DNA from: Andreesenia sp964489735
Lineage (GTDB): Bacteria; Bacillota; Clostridia; Tissierellales; Gottschalkiaceae
NCBI GenBank assembly: GCA_964489735.1
Contig: CAZBAL010000016.1
Span: 1 to 48,105, forward strand
DNA: 48,105 nt
Direction: 5' to 3'
Position 1 is the stretch's first letter. Every line of letters starts with the position of its first letter. A program made the position numbers and the translations under genes. The notes under the pieces were generated by a model. The model saw nothing but the letters and a program-made list of their open reading frames with translations, did not search any database and was not told the DNA's origin. Of this stretch, positions 33,263 through 41,996 are shown piece by piece.

Positions 33263-35936
33263 ACCAGCTATCTCCAACTTCCATATCTGCCCTAAGAGGA
33301 ACATTCAGCTTTACGGCAGATTCCATCTTATCTTTTAGTATCTGCTTCACATCATCAAGTTCATCCACACTAGCCTCTATTATAAGCTCATCATGAACCT
33401 GTAAAATAAGCTTAGACTTGAACTTTCTCTTCTTAAGTTCCCTATATACATCAACCATAGCAATTTTTATAATATCAGCAGCGCTTCCCTGAATCGGCGT
33501 GTTTAAAGCTATCCTTTCACCAAACCCTCTTATATTGAAGTTTCTTGACTTTAATTCTGGTATATATCTTCTTCTGTGGAGAATTGTCTCCACATATCCA
33601 TCCTTCTTCCCTGCTTCTACTATATTTTCCATATACTCTTTTACCTTTGGATAGTTTTCAAGATAGCTATCTATATATGATTTAGCTTCTTTTCTCGTTA
33701 TATTTAAGTCTCTAGAAAGACCAAAATCACTTATTCCATATATTATTCCAAAGTTTACAGCTTTGGCTCTTGATCTCATCTCAGATGTCACTTCTTCCAT
33801 AGGTATATCAAAAACTTCTGATGCTGTTTTTCTATGAATATCTGCCTTTTCGAAAAATGCTGACTTGAGCTTTTCGTCATCTGATATGTGAGCGAGCACT
33901 CTAAGTTCTATCTGAGAATAGTCAGCATCTACAAGCTTATACTCATCACTTTCCGCTACAAACATCTGTCTAATCTTTCTACCTTCTTCCGTTCGTATAG
34001 GTATGTTCTGTAGATTGGGCTCAGTGCTGCTTATTCTACCGGTTGCCGCAATAGTCTGGTTAAACTTCGAATGCACTCTTCCTGTACTTCTATCTATTAC
34101 AGCTCTTAATCCATCTATATAAGTGGACTTTAACTTTGCAACCTGTCTGTATTCCAGTATATTATTGACTATTGGGTGCTTATCTTTTAATTTGTCTAAA
34201 ACTTCCGCATCAGTTGAGTATCCTGTCTTAGTCTTTTTAATTACGGGTAACTCCAGCTTTTCAAACAGTATTTCGCTCAGCTGCTTAGGAGAATTAATAT
34301 TGAAATCCTCTCCTGCCATCTCATGAATAACCGCAGCCAATCTATCCAAGTTTTTAGATATTTCAATATCCTGCTCATCTAGTTTTTCTTCATCTATTTT
34401 AAAGCCTCTATATTCCATATCTGCAAGAACCGTTGTAAGAGGCATCTCTACTTCATTAAACAGCTCATCCATTTCCATATCATGGATATCCTTTTCTAAA
34501 ATAGGTTTTGCTTTATATACCGTATCTAACTGGCTCAAAGTGTATTTTGCTCTGTCCTCCATATCTAAATCCGAAAACTGCTTTTTATTTCGACCAGTCC
34601 CGAGCAGATCTTTATCTTCCGGCAGCATAATCTTCAATACTTCTCTAGCAACACTATTTATTGAATAATTGCCGAGTGATGGATTTATAAGATATAGAGC
34701 TACCATTGAATCAAACTCTGCACTCTCAAATTCCATTCCATTCTTTTTAAATAAAATAATCTCTTCTTTTATATTATGCCCATATTTAGATATGTTTATA
34801 TCTTCAGCAATATCTTTCATAGTCTCAAAGAAAATTTCAAGACTGAGTTCATCATTCATATAACTGAACATATCGAGCTGTGGAAAGTCAATATAATAGT
34901 ACTCTTCATCAACTATAAGTCCAACACCTACCAATGTAGTATTTTCTTCATAGCATCCCTTGATATATATTTCCTTCTCTACCTTAGACAGCATCTCTTC
35001 AAGTTCTTTTTTAGATGAAATTACATTGTACTTTATATCTTTGATCTGATCATTTACAGAGTCAACATCTTCAGAATCTGTTACTTTGCTGTATAGCGAA
35101 CGCAACTCATATTCCTGAAATTTCTTTAGAACCTCTTTATTATCAGCTTTTTCATACTTTAAATCTTCTATATCTTCTTCTATTGGCACATTTCTGAATA
35201 TAGTTGCTAGAGACTTGCTCATAGCAGCCTGAATTCTATTTTCTTCAAGGTTTCTTTTCATTGCTGATTTTTTCATGCCCTCTAAGTTTCTATATACTTC
35301 TTCCATGCTCCCATACTCTTTTATCAGCTTTAGGCCTGTCTTCTCTCCAATTCCAGGAACACCCGGAATATTATCCGACTTATCTCCAACCAATGATTTT
35401 AAATCAATCATCTGATTCGGTGTAATTCCATACTCTTCCTCAATCGTATCCTTATCATATAGCTTTATTTCCGAGATTCCTTTGACATTTATTACCACCT
35501 TTGTATTATCATCTACAAGCTGTAAATAATCTCTGTCTCCTGTAACGAGTATAGTTTCCATCTCTCTATCTTCTGCTACTCTTGCTAAAGTTCCAGCAAT
35601 ATCATCTGCCTCATACCCTTCAGCTTCTAAATACTTCACTTTAAGAGTGTCTAACATCTCTTTTAATATCGGAAACTGAGGTCCCAATTCATCAGGCATT
35701 TTAGCTCTTCCTGCTTTATAGTCCTTATATTCCTTGTGTCTGAAAGTTTCTCCTTTTTTGTCAAATACAATAGAAATATAGTCCGGCTTGTAATCCTCAA
35801 TAATTCTGTAGTAGATATTTAGAAACCCGTATATTCCGTTAGTTACAATTCCATCTTTGGTACTCAGTTTAGGAAGGGCAAAAAACGATCTGTAAAGCAA
35901 ACTGTTGCCATCTATAACCACTAGTCTTTTTTTCAT
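33249..35936 (-). CDS. polA: DNA polymerase I
   Basis: Gap filling and Okazaki-fragment processing. The 895-residue protein has an N-terminal 5' nuclease (about 1-300: VIDGNSLLYRSFFAL, VTGDRDYLQL, KSDNIPGVPGIGEK). A middle domain (about 310-480) has lost the Asp-x-Glu of 3'-5' proofreading, reading IYIKGCYEEN where that motif should be. The C-terminal polymerase shows motif A DADYSQIELRVLAH, motif B RSRAKAVNFGIIYG and motif C LQVHDELIIEA. It has its own promoter and is followed by coaE, overlapping by 14 nt. Confidence 0.97.
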   Translation of the reverse strand: MKKRLVVIDGNSLLYRSFFALPKLSTKDGIVTNGIYGFLNIYYRIIEDYKPDYISIVFDKKGETFRHKEYKDYKAGRAKMPDELGPQFPILKEMLDTLKVKYLEAEGYEADDIAGTLARVAEDREMETILVTGDRDYLQLVDDNTKVVINVKGISEIKLYDKDTIEEEYGITPNQMIDLKSLVGDKSDNIPGVPGIGEKTGLKLIKEYGSMEEVYRNLEGMKKSAMKRNLEENRIQAAMSKSLATIFRNVPIEEDIEDLKYEKADNKEVLKKFQEYELRSLYSKVTDSEDVDSVNDQIKDIKYNVISSKKELEEMLSKVEKEIYIKGCYEENTTLVGVGLIVDEEYYYIDFPQLDMFSYMNDELSLEIFFETMKDIAEDINISKYGHNIKEEIILFKKNGMEFESAEFDSMVALYLINPSLGNYSINSVAREVLKIMLPEDKDLLGTGRNKKQFSDLDMEDRAKYTLSQLDTVYKAKPILEKDIHDMEMDELFNEVEMPLTTVLADMEYRGFKIDEEKLDEQDIEISKNLDRLAAVIHEMAGEDFNINSPKQLSEILFEKLELPVIKKTKTGYSTDAEVLDKLKDKHPIVNNILEYRQVAKLKSTYIDGLRAVIDRSTGRVHSKFNQTIAATGRISSTEPNLQNIPIRTEEGRKIRQMFVAESDEYKLVDADYSQIELRVLAHISDDEKLKSAFFEKADIHRKTASEVFDIPMEEVTSEMRSRAKAVNFGIIYGISDFGLSRDLNITRKEAKSYIDSYLENYPKVKEYMENIVEAGKKDGYVETILHRRRYIPELKSRNFNIRGFGERIALNTPIQGSAADIIKIAMVDVYRELKKRKFKSKLILQVHDELIIEASVDELDDVKQILKDKMESAVKLNVPLRADMEVGDSWYETK

Positions 35937-36012
35937 ATTGTTTCATCTCCATTTACGATAAGTCTAAAGCTTACTTAATGACTCTGCTGATTGAAATTTT
36001 GTTCATGCTTAA

Positions 36013-36041
36013 AGTATACTTAAAATTCTTTATATAGTCAA
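36013..36041 (-). promoter_or_regulatory. promoter of polA
   Basis: TTGACT (complement of 36036-36041) and TATACT (complement of 36013-36018) are spaced by exactly 17 nt on the minus strand. The -35 box touches the T tract of the preceding terminator, so terminator and promoter are packed end to end. Confidence 0.85.
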
Positions 36042-36080
36042 AAAAGAGCCCTCTGATAATACTCTTATCAGAAGGCTCTT
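36040..36080 (-). terminator. terminator of the YdjM-like gene
   Basis: A 16-bp stem (36044-36059 region with 36065-36080, one G-U pair in the RNA) ends in six T on the minus strand, 25 nt after the stop at 36105. Confidence 0.9.
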
Positions 36081-36104
36081 ACAATGATCATTATTAACTG
36101 TGTT

Positions 36105-37067
36105 TTATCCATTTACAACTATTGCTTTGTCATACTTATAAGGTCTAAATACTGCTTTTTTCAGCTGCATATTGTCATCATATATGAAAGATGCATGATG
36201 CATATAATCATCGTTCATATAGTATCTAAGATCTATTAAGTCCAACTGTAGTTCATCATCTTTTCTCACTACATCAACATGGTTTATTGAAGAAGTAAAC
36301 TCTTCAAAATATCTTCCAAGCTCTGTTGAATAAATATCTTCGATTACTTTTTCTTTATATCTTGCATGTTCTTCTTTGAAATAGAATCTTTCTATCTCTT
36401 CAGTTTTTTCATTTATAAAGTTAATTCTACCTCTAACTTTCACATCTTTCTTTTCAACTACATAGTCCCATTTGAAGAAATTTATCAAGCTAGGTAGAAC
36501 ATGAATAACATCTCCAGCTTCAGCATCATATAATTCGCTTAACTTTGAATGCATATCTTTCTTTATAAAATATCTGAATGCGATATAGATTGCAGTACAT
36601 CCGACACCCATTATAGTTTTTGTCTGGCTGTCAAATTTCGAGAAAAACATAACAAGCGATAACACTGATAAGAACGGATCATATAGCATTATCAAACCTG
36701 CTGTATACCTCTTATCCTTAAAAGGCAATAGAGGCTTAACTCCATAGGAGTTGAGTGCATCAAAAAATATATGAGACATTGTTCCAAGAAAAGTCCAGAT
36801 TAGTATACTGTCCAGATTATATTCAGGAAACATCAGCTTTAAAACTGCAGCTATTCCAAATGATAAGCCTGCAGCCGATAGTAGAGAGTGAGTTTCCCCT
36901 CTATGATGTTTCATATATTCATAAGTTCCTTTATACTTTGCTAATATATCAATATCAGGTGACATTGCTCCTAAAACAGCACCCAAAGTAATAGGACTCA
37001 TAAGGTTAACTTCTCCACTCATCGCAGCAACACCTACACCTATTATTCCATGTGTAATTGGATCCAT
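36105..37067 (-). CDS. YdjM/DUF457-type membrane metal-dependent hydrolase
   Basis: A 320-residue membrane protein. The family signature is at the N-terminus: MDPITHGIIGVGVAA, then a Asp-rich PDIDILAKYKG and HHRGETHSLLSA, whose His and Asp residues are presumed metal ligands. Four to five membrane helices fill residues 10-165; the C-terminal 150 residues are soluble and charged. Members are annotated as membrane-bound metal-dependent hydrolases, and substrate is unknown. Single-gene unit with its own terminator. Confidence 0.85.
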   Translation of the reverse strand: MDPITHGIIGVGVAAMSGEVNLMSPITLGAVLGAMSPDIDILAKYKGTYEYMKHHRGETHSLLSAAGLSFGIAAVLKLMFPEYNLDSILIWTFLGTMSHIFFDALNSYGVKPLLPFKDKRYTAGLIMLYDPFLSVLSLVMFFSKFDSQTKTIMGVGCTAIYIAFRYFIKKDMHSKLSELYDAEAGDVIHVLPSLINFFKWDYVVEKKDVKVRGRINFINEKTEEIERFYFKEEHARYKEKVIEDIYSTELGRYFEEFTSSINHVDVVRKDDELQLDLIDLRYYMNDDYMHHASFIYDDNMQLKKAVFRPYKYDKAIVVNG

Positions 37068-37253
37068 TTAATCACTCCGATCAATTTGTTTTAATTTTTT
37101 CTGCTCATAGACTAATGCAATATCTAAAAAATTTATAAGATGTTTGATTAATCACGAACAAACTAACTGCTGTATTAATAATTATACCACAATATTCTAA
37201 TTATTAATCATTTATTGATAATTAAATACAATAAATTGATAATTATTTTCTAT

Positions 37254-37282
37254 TTACTTTTATCACTTAATAATGTTATAAT
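37254..37282 (+). promoter_or_regulatory. promoter of tRNA-Leu (CAA)
   Basis: TTACTT (37254-37259) and TATAAT (37277-37282) are 17 nt apart, with the extended -10 element TGTTATAAT. The start would fall about 5 nt before the tRNA. Confidence 0.8.
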
Positions 37283-37293
37283 ATTTTATACGA

Positions 37294-37380
37294 GCCGCTA
37301 TGGCGGAATAGGCAGACGCGTTGGACTCAAAATCCAATAGTAGCAATACTGTGCCGGTTCGACCCCGGCTAGCGGCACCA
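37294..37380 (+). tRNA. tRNA-Leu (CAA)
   Basis: An 87-nt class II tRNA from GCCGCTA to TAGCGGC-A-CCA. The anticodon arm TTGGA-CTCAAAA-TCCAA gives CAA. The long variable arm is present. It is transcribed alone from its own promoter, and a terminator follows at once. Confidence 0.96.
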
Positions 37381-37400
37381 ATTATTGTATGACAATTAGA

Positions 37401-37453
37401 AAAGGACTATCCCTCTTAGTTAAATAACTAAACTTATGGATAGTCCTTTTTTT
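37401..37453 (+). terminator. terminator of tRNA-Leu (CAA)
   Basis: GGACTATCC (37404-37412) pairs with GGATAGTCC (37438-37446), with AAA/TTT extending it and an inner TTAGTTA/TAACTAA hairpin. Seven T follow. Confidence 0.92.
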
Positions 37454-37510
37454 ATTTCATTTTCAAATGAGTATTATATCCAAACTTAATACTTTCTAAA
37501 CATAATAATA

Positions 37511-38452
37511 TTATATCTCTGCCAACATTTTTTTCAGTGATTCTAATGTCTCTTCTTCAAGAACAAACTCCTTGAATTTTTTATTCAATGGTGACAGCTC
37601 TCTTCTATTGTGGAACGCAAAGTAGAAAGATCTGCTCAAATCTACACCTTCTATGTGGAATTTTTTAAGAGTTCCTTTTTCCACTTCGTTTTTTACAGTC
37701 AGTTCCGAAACAATACTTACTCCCATTCCAACTTCAACAAATCTCTTTATCGCTTCACCATCTTCTATAAAAGATGTCTTATCAAATTTATCTCTATCTT
37801 CTTTTTTGGGCTTACTAGGTAAAATCAGCTCTTCAATCATTTTCCTTGTACCAGAGCCTTCTTCTCTTAGTATTAATCTGTTATTGGTTAGTATCGACTT
37901 ATCTACATAACTCCCATTTTCTTCCGGAAAGTCATCTGTATTTGGTGTTATCACACAGAGTCTATCTTCCATAAGTTCAACATAATCAATATAATTCGAG
38001 TCATATCTTGCTCCAACTATTCCAAAGTCAGCATAGCCACCTTTTATGTCTTCAAAAACCTGCTCAGAATCTCTCTCATTTATTGTAAAAGAAATTTCCG
38101 GATAAGTTTTTGTAAATTCTTTAATCATCTTAGGTAGCAGGTAGTTTCTTGGAACTGAACTAGAGCTGATGATCAGGTCACCCTGTATCTTTCCATTATA
38201 TGCACTTAGATCGAACTGTGCCATATTTCTCATATGAACCAAGTCCAATGCGTACTTATATAATATTTCTCCCGCCTCAGTAGTTGTTGCTCTTTTACCG
38301 TATCTATTCAAAAGAAGAGTTTCTAATTCTTCCTCTAATGCTTGAATATGACTTGTAACTGTAGGCTGTGTTAAATAAAGCTGTTGCGCAGCTTTAGAGA
38401 AACTCTCAAGTTTAACCACCTGTACAAAAGTTTCTAATTGCCTAAATTCCAA
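37511..38452 (-). CDS. LysR-family transcriptional regulator, resembling the selenium-metabolism-associated group
   Basis: The 313-residue protein has a LysR winged helix (about 1-60: MEFRQLETFVQVVKLESFSKAAQQLYLTQPTVTSHI-type) and a substrate-binding domain with SSSSVPRNYLLPKMIKEF and DFGIVGARYDSN. The wording of the helix and of the SSxxPxxYLLP segment resembles the LysR group often found near selenium genes in Clostridia. With sel genes and three selenoproteins in this window, a role in selenium metabolism is plausible, but this is an inference. It lies 12 nt after the UPF0291 gene. Confidence 0.88.
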   Translation of the reverse strand: MEFRQLETFVQVVKLESFSKAAQQLYLTQPTVTSHIQALEEELETLLLNRYGKRATTTEAGEILYKYALDLVHMRNMAQFDLSAYNGKIQGDLIISSSSVPRNYLLPKMIKEFTKTYPEISFTINERDSEQVFEDIKGGYADFGIVGARYDSNYIDYVELMEDRLCVITPNTDDFPEENGSYVDKSILTNNRLILREEGSGTRKMIEELILPSKPKKEDRDKFDKTSFIEDGEAIKRFVEVGMGVSIVSELTVKNEVEKGTLKKFHIEGVDLSRSFYFAFHNRRELSPLNKKFKEFVLEEETLESLKKMLAEI

Positions 38453-38464
38453 TAAAAACCCCTC

Positions 38465-38650
38465 CTAATTTTTTTGTTTATCTTCAACAAACTCTATATT
38501 GTCTAATTGACACTTCAATGATTCCCTTACTGAAGCCAGATACTCTCTTCTTAGCATCAGCTGCTCATCTTTTTCAGCTGGTGTAAGTTCTGATTCTTTG
38601 GCTTTTCTTGCTAATTCATTTATTCTCTCAATCTTTTCTTTTGAAATCAA
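38465..38650 (-). CDS. UPF0291 (DUF896, YnzC-like) small protein
   Basis: A 61-residue helical protein: ISKEKIERINELARKAKE then LTPAEKDEQLMLRREYLAS, the signature of the DUF896 family. Homologues such as Bacillus YnzC are small two-helix proteins of uncertain function, some linked to the SOS regulon. The start is TTG, after GAGGATG. It is between the LacI-type gene (39 nt upstream) and the LysR gene (12 nt downstream), in the same direction. Confidence 0.9.
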   Translation of the reverse strand: MISKEKIERINELARKAKESELTPAEKDEQLMLRREYLASVRESLKCQLDNIEFVEDKQKN

Positions 38651-38689
38651 CGTTCATCCTCTTTTCAATCAATTTATATAATATATTCT

Positions 38690-39685
38690 TTAATTAACAT
38701 TGCTAGAGCTACCTCTAACCTGAATCTGAAACGGAAGCTGTGTATCTGTAGAGTCTGGCTTTTCGCCTTTCAACTCTTTTATTATTCTCCTTATAGCGAC
38801 TGCACCAATATCGTAATAAGGAACCTTTATAGTAGTAAGAGTCGGTCTATAAACAGACGAAGTGCTTATATCTCCAAACCCTGTCACTGAAATGTCTTCC
38901 GGTACTTTAATACCATTGTCATAACAGTAACCTAGAACACCCAATGCAATTTCATCATATGAACAGAATATAGCTGTCACATCTGTATCCAATATACTTT
39001 CAGCTATATTATAGCCATACTTAAAATCTACTCCTTCAGCATAGAATACTTTTTTCTCTAAGCCATTTTCATCTACAGCTGTCCTGTAGCCATCTAGCTT
39101 CGTATTCTCTATAGAGTTCTCTTCTCTACTTTTAACAACATATGCTATTTTTTCATGACCCTGATTGATTAAATAGTTGGTCATTTCATACGCCGCTTCT
39201 TTATTATCAATAACCACTGTTGAATACTTTTCATTGTGATAATATCTGTTCAGATAAATAAATGGAATATTAAGTTTTTCAGCTGAATCGTTTAGTTCTT
39301 CATTCAAACTGTCAGAAATCAATATAACACCTTCTACTTGCTTGGTTTTAAGTATGTGTAGGGATTTTATTTCCGCCTGAACATCTCCGAATGTAGACGA
39401 AAGAATAATATCGTAGTCATACATTCTACCAATTTCCTCTATACCCCTTAAAAGTTCAGCTACATAAGAATTTCCTAAGTCTGTTACTATCACACCGATC
39501 AAAGAAGATTTCTTTGTAACCAGCGATCTAGCTACCTCATTTGGTCTGTAACCTAATTCCTTAATAGCATCTTCAACTTTTTTTCTCACTTCATTACTGA
39601 CAGGCTTTGAATCATTCACTACTCTTGAAACTGTAGAAATTGATACCCCAGCTTTTTTTGCAACATCTTTTATTGTAGCCACCAA
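38690..39685 (-). CDS. LacI-family transcriptional regulator (CcpA-like)
   Basis: The 331-residue protein has the LacI helix-turn-helix at its N-terminus: ATIKDVAKKAGVSISTVSRV, followed by the hinge YRPNEVARSL and a periplasmic-binding-protein-like effector domain. It resembles CcpA-type global regulators of Firmicutes, but no HPr-binding feature can be verified by eye. The frame is open upstream to 39709; the TTG at 39685 or GTG at 39682 sits 5-8 nt after AAGGTGA and fits the family's N-terminus. Confidence 0.88.
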   Translation of the reverse strand: MVATIKDVAKKAGVSISTVSRVVNDSKPVSNEVRKKVEDAIKELGYRPNEVARSLVTKKSSLIGVIVTDLGNSYVAELLRGIEEIGRMYDYDIILSSTFGDVQAEIKSLHILKTKQVEGVILISDSLNEELNDSAEKLNIPFIYLNRYYHNEKYSTVVIDNKEAAYEMTNYLINQGHEKIAYVVKSREENSIENTKLDGYRTAVDENGLEKKVFYAEGVDFKYGYNIAESILDTDVTAIFCSYDEIALGVLGYCYDNGIKVPEDISVTGFGDISTSSVYRPTLTTIKVPYYDIGAVAIRRIIKELKGEKPDSTDTQLPFQIQVRGSSSNVN

Positions 39686-39724
39686 CGTATTCACCTTCTT
39701 CCTTAACAAAACTCTCTATATTAC

Positions 39725-39733
39725 ATTATAACA
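39725..39733 (-). promoter_or_regulatory. extended -10 promoter upstream of the LacI-type gene
   Basis: On the minus strand TGTTATAAT matches an extended -10 element. No good -35 box lies 17 nt upstream. It is about 40 nt before the start codon. Confidence 0.45.
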
Positions 39734-39794
39734 GTTATTTGATTGTTGATTCCACATTTATTATGTAAATTATAATATTGAGACAATTTTTCAA

Positions 39795-39822
39795 AGCAAA
39801 GAGCTGACAAATGTCAGCTCTT
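39795..39822 (-). terminator. terminator of lpdA
   Basis: AAGAGCTGACA (39799-39809) and TGTCAGCTCTT (39812-39822) form an 11-bp stem. The T tract is interrupted (TTTGCTTTG), so it is a moderate terminator. Confidence 0.65.
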
Positions 39823-39877
39823 AAATAACAAACTTCTTCTTATCTCTTCTTACTCTTCTTATCTACTGGTAATTTGA

Positions 39878-41266
39878 CTATTTTTGCTTAGGTAAATGTA
39901 TACACTCTCCGTAAGCTGCCGCACAAGCTTCCATGAAAGCCTCAGAGTATGTCGGATGTGCATGAACAGTTTCAGCCACCTTATCAGCTGTTACTCCATT
40001 TGCCATAAGAGCCGCTGCTTCATTAATCATTTCCGCAACATTTATACCAATCATATGAACCCCTAATATTTTGTCGTCATCTTTATTAACGATTACTTTT
40101 AGGAATCCTTCCGGCTCTCCTGATGTAACTGCTCTTCCGTTACCTCCGAATGGGAATTTTCCAATTCCTAGATTCGAATACTTTTCTTTGGCTTGAGCTT
40201 CTGTAAGTCCAACAGTAGAAACTTCTGGAAGTGTATAAACACATGATGGATTAGCTGATGGATCGTATGTTTCATCTCCACCTAATGCATTTACAACTGC
40301 AACTTCAGCCATTTTTGAAGCCGAGTGTGCAAGCATAAGTCTTGCATTGATATCTCCAGGTGCATAAATTCCTTCAACAGATGTTTCCATCTTATCGTTA
40401 ACTACTACAGCACCTCTATCCATTTCAAGATCTATCTCTCCAACTCCATCTAAATCCGGTACTCTACCAATTGCCATAAGTACAAGATCTGCTTCTATCG
40501 AGTCACTATCCTTGATATTAAGTTTTAGTCCTGATTCAATTTCTTCAATAGACTCTAATCTGCTGCCTGTAAGGATTTTAACACCTTTCTTTCTCATTAT
40601 GTTTCCTAGTTCTCTGCTCACATCTCTGTCCATAGACGGCACAATTACATCATTCGATTGAATAATTGTAACTTCTGAACCATAGGCATTGAATATAGTA
40701 GCTATTTCCGATCCAATAACTCCACCACCTACTATTGCAAGTCTTTCTGGAACTTCTTTTAAATCAAGAATCTCATCACTTGTGATAACTTTTTCATGGT
40801 CTGCTCCAGGTACTGGTACTTTAAATACCTTGGAACCACCAGCTAGTATGATTTTCTTTCCTTCTATTACTTCTTCTCCATCTTTTCCAACTATTTTAAC
40901 TTTTTTGTCTTTAGTTATGCTCCCAACACCTTCATACATATCGATGTCGTGGCTCTTAAGTAATGCACCAATTCCCACTGTCATCTTTCTAACTACTCTG
41001 TTTTTATAGCTAACCACTTTTTTCATATCAAGTGAAAAGTCAGTGCTTTCAAGTGCTATACCTCTAGACTTAGCTTCTTTTATATGCTCAATAACTTCAG
41101 CATTTTTTACATAAGTCTTTGTAGGTATACATCCTCTATTAAGACAAGTACCACCATAATTATCTTTCTCAACAATCGCAACTTTGGCTCCTAACTGAGC
41201 ACCTTTTATAGCTCCAACATATCCTGCTGGACCTCCACCAATTACTATCAAATCATACATCGCCAA
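39878..41266 (-). CDS. lpdA: dihydrolipoyl dehydrogenase
   Basis: FAD enzyme that reoxidises dihydrolipoamide, as E3 or the glycine-cleavage L protein. The 462-residue product has the FAD motif IVIGGGPAGYVGAI, the redox-active disulfide in GGTCLNRGCIPTK (Cys41, Cys46), the NAD-binding IVGGGVIGSEIA and the C-terminal catalytic HAHPTYSEA. The start is TTG, 8 nt after GGAGG. No E1, E2 or glycine-cleavage genes adjoin it, so it is a stand-alone copy. A long non-coding region lies upstream. Confidence 0.95.
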   Translation of the reverse strand: MAMYDLIVIGGGPAGYVGAIKGAQLGAKVAIVEKDNYGGTCLNRGCIPTKTYVKNAEVIEHIKEAKSRGIALESTDFSLDMKKVVSYKNRVVRKMTVGIGALLKSHDIDMYEGVGSITKDKKVKIVGKDGEEVIEGKKIILAGGSKVFKVPVPGADHEKVITSDEILDLKEVPERLAIVGGGVIGSEIATIFNAYGSEVTIIQSNDVIVPSMDRDVSRELGNIMRKKGVKILTGSRLESIEEIESGLKLNIKDSDSIEADLVLMAIGRVPDLDGVGEIDLEMDRGAVVVNDKMETSVEGIYAPGDINARLMLAHSASKMAEVAVVNALGGDETYDPSANPSCVYTLPEVSTVGLTEAQAKEKYSNLGIGKFPFGGNGRAVTSGEPEGFLKVIVNKDDDKILGVHMIGINVAEMINEAAALMANGVTADKVAETVHAHPTYSEAFMEACAAAYGECIHLPKQK

Positions 41267-41752
41267 TATAAAAACCTCCTCATTTGAGTACTATAAAGTA
41301 TGTTAATTTTATCAAATAAACATCATCTTAGCAACTAACCCTATAATTTGGAATTCATCCTCAAAGCCTTGTAAATACTTACTTTGGCTCATTTGGTTTT
41401 TCACTCTTAGCCATAGGGTCTTGATTGTATTTACTAATATACTAACAAACATCTATAGTGTACTTCTATTAAATTACCTTTACCTATTTATATACCCATA
41501 TGTATTGGTTTTATGTATATTTTGAAAATTTTTTTCTTATTTTTTCAGTTTTTTATAGCTACTATGATAATGGAGATGAATGGATTTATTTAATTGAGTT
41601 TTTGTAATTATGTTATTTGTTAATAATGTGTCAAATTAGGAAAACGTTAATATTTCGAGATAAATTGATAAAACGTGATGTATTTCGCTTATTAAGGCAT
41701 AAATCGGAATAATATAATAATACTAAAAACTTTATATTATCTAATATATATA
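41267..41752. other. AT-rich intergenic region upstream of lpdA and the 6S RNA
   Basis: Nearly 500 nt without a convincing gene. On the minus strand, toward lpdA, two overlapping short ORFs look coding-like: 41379-41414 (MAKSEKPNEPK) and 41312-41392 (26 codons, ending AKMMFI) in another frame. Neither has a ribosome-binding site. The remainder, 41450-41750, is very AT-rich and holds the 6S RNA promoter region. Confidence 0.5.
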
Positions 41753-41759
41753 GTATAAT
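41731..41759 (+). promoter_or_regulatory. promoter of the 6S RNA
   Basis: TATAAT (41754-41759) is preceded at 17 nt by TTTATA (41731-41736), a weak -35 box. The predicted start is near 41766. Confidence 0.55.
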
Positions 41760-41765
41760 TAGCTT

Positions 41766-41962
41766 AGATAGTTGATATATAGTGATTATATCAATCCTGA
41801 GATGTTTGGAAACTTTAATAATTCAACCGACATAGAAAATACGGGAACTTGGAGTTTCTTACCAGCTGGCATGCCTCCTAGAGGACGTCAAAAGCTAAGA
41901 ACAAAGTACCCACCTGCGAATTAGCGGGTATGAATTAGAAAAGCAACCGGCATGTTGGGGAA
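41766..41962 (+). ncRNA. ssrS: 6S RNA
   Basis: 6S RNA binds the housekeeping RNA polymerase by mimicking an open promoter. The 5' arm carries ATCCTGAGATGTTTGG and the 3' arm CCGGCATGTTGGGG; these match the two ends of 6S RNA, which pair to close the structure. Between them are a large bubble, a GGCATGCC-bearing apical region like the 6S terminal stem, and the hairpin TACCCACCTGC...GCGGGTA on the 3' side, also characteristic. A strong terminator follows. The exact ends, including whether a 5' TTGATATA hairpin belongs to the mature RNA, cannot be fixed from sequence. Confidence 0.82.
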
Positions 41963-41996
41963 AAGGCCTTATATTTAATATAAGGCCTTTTTTATT
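41963..41996 (+). terminator. terminator of the 6S RNA, shared with the PHP gene
   Basis: AAGGCCTTATAT pairs with its complement around a short loop and six T follow on the plus strand. The stop codon of the minus-strand PHP gene (41975) lies inside the hairpin, and A's on the other side give the minus strand a T tract, so it may be bidirectional. Confidence 0.88.

Noticed and set aside
41312..41414. A glycine, lysine or other known riboswitch before lpdA
   Set aside because: None of the familiar conserved cores was recognised in the leader.
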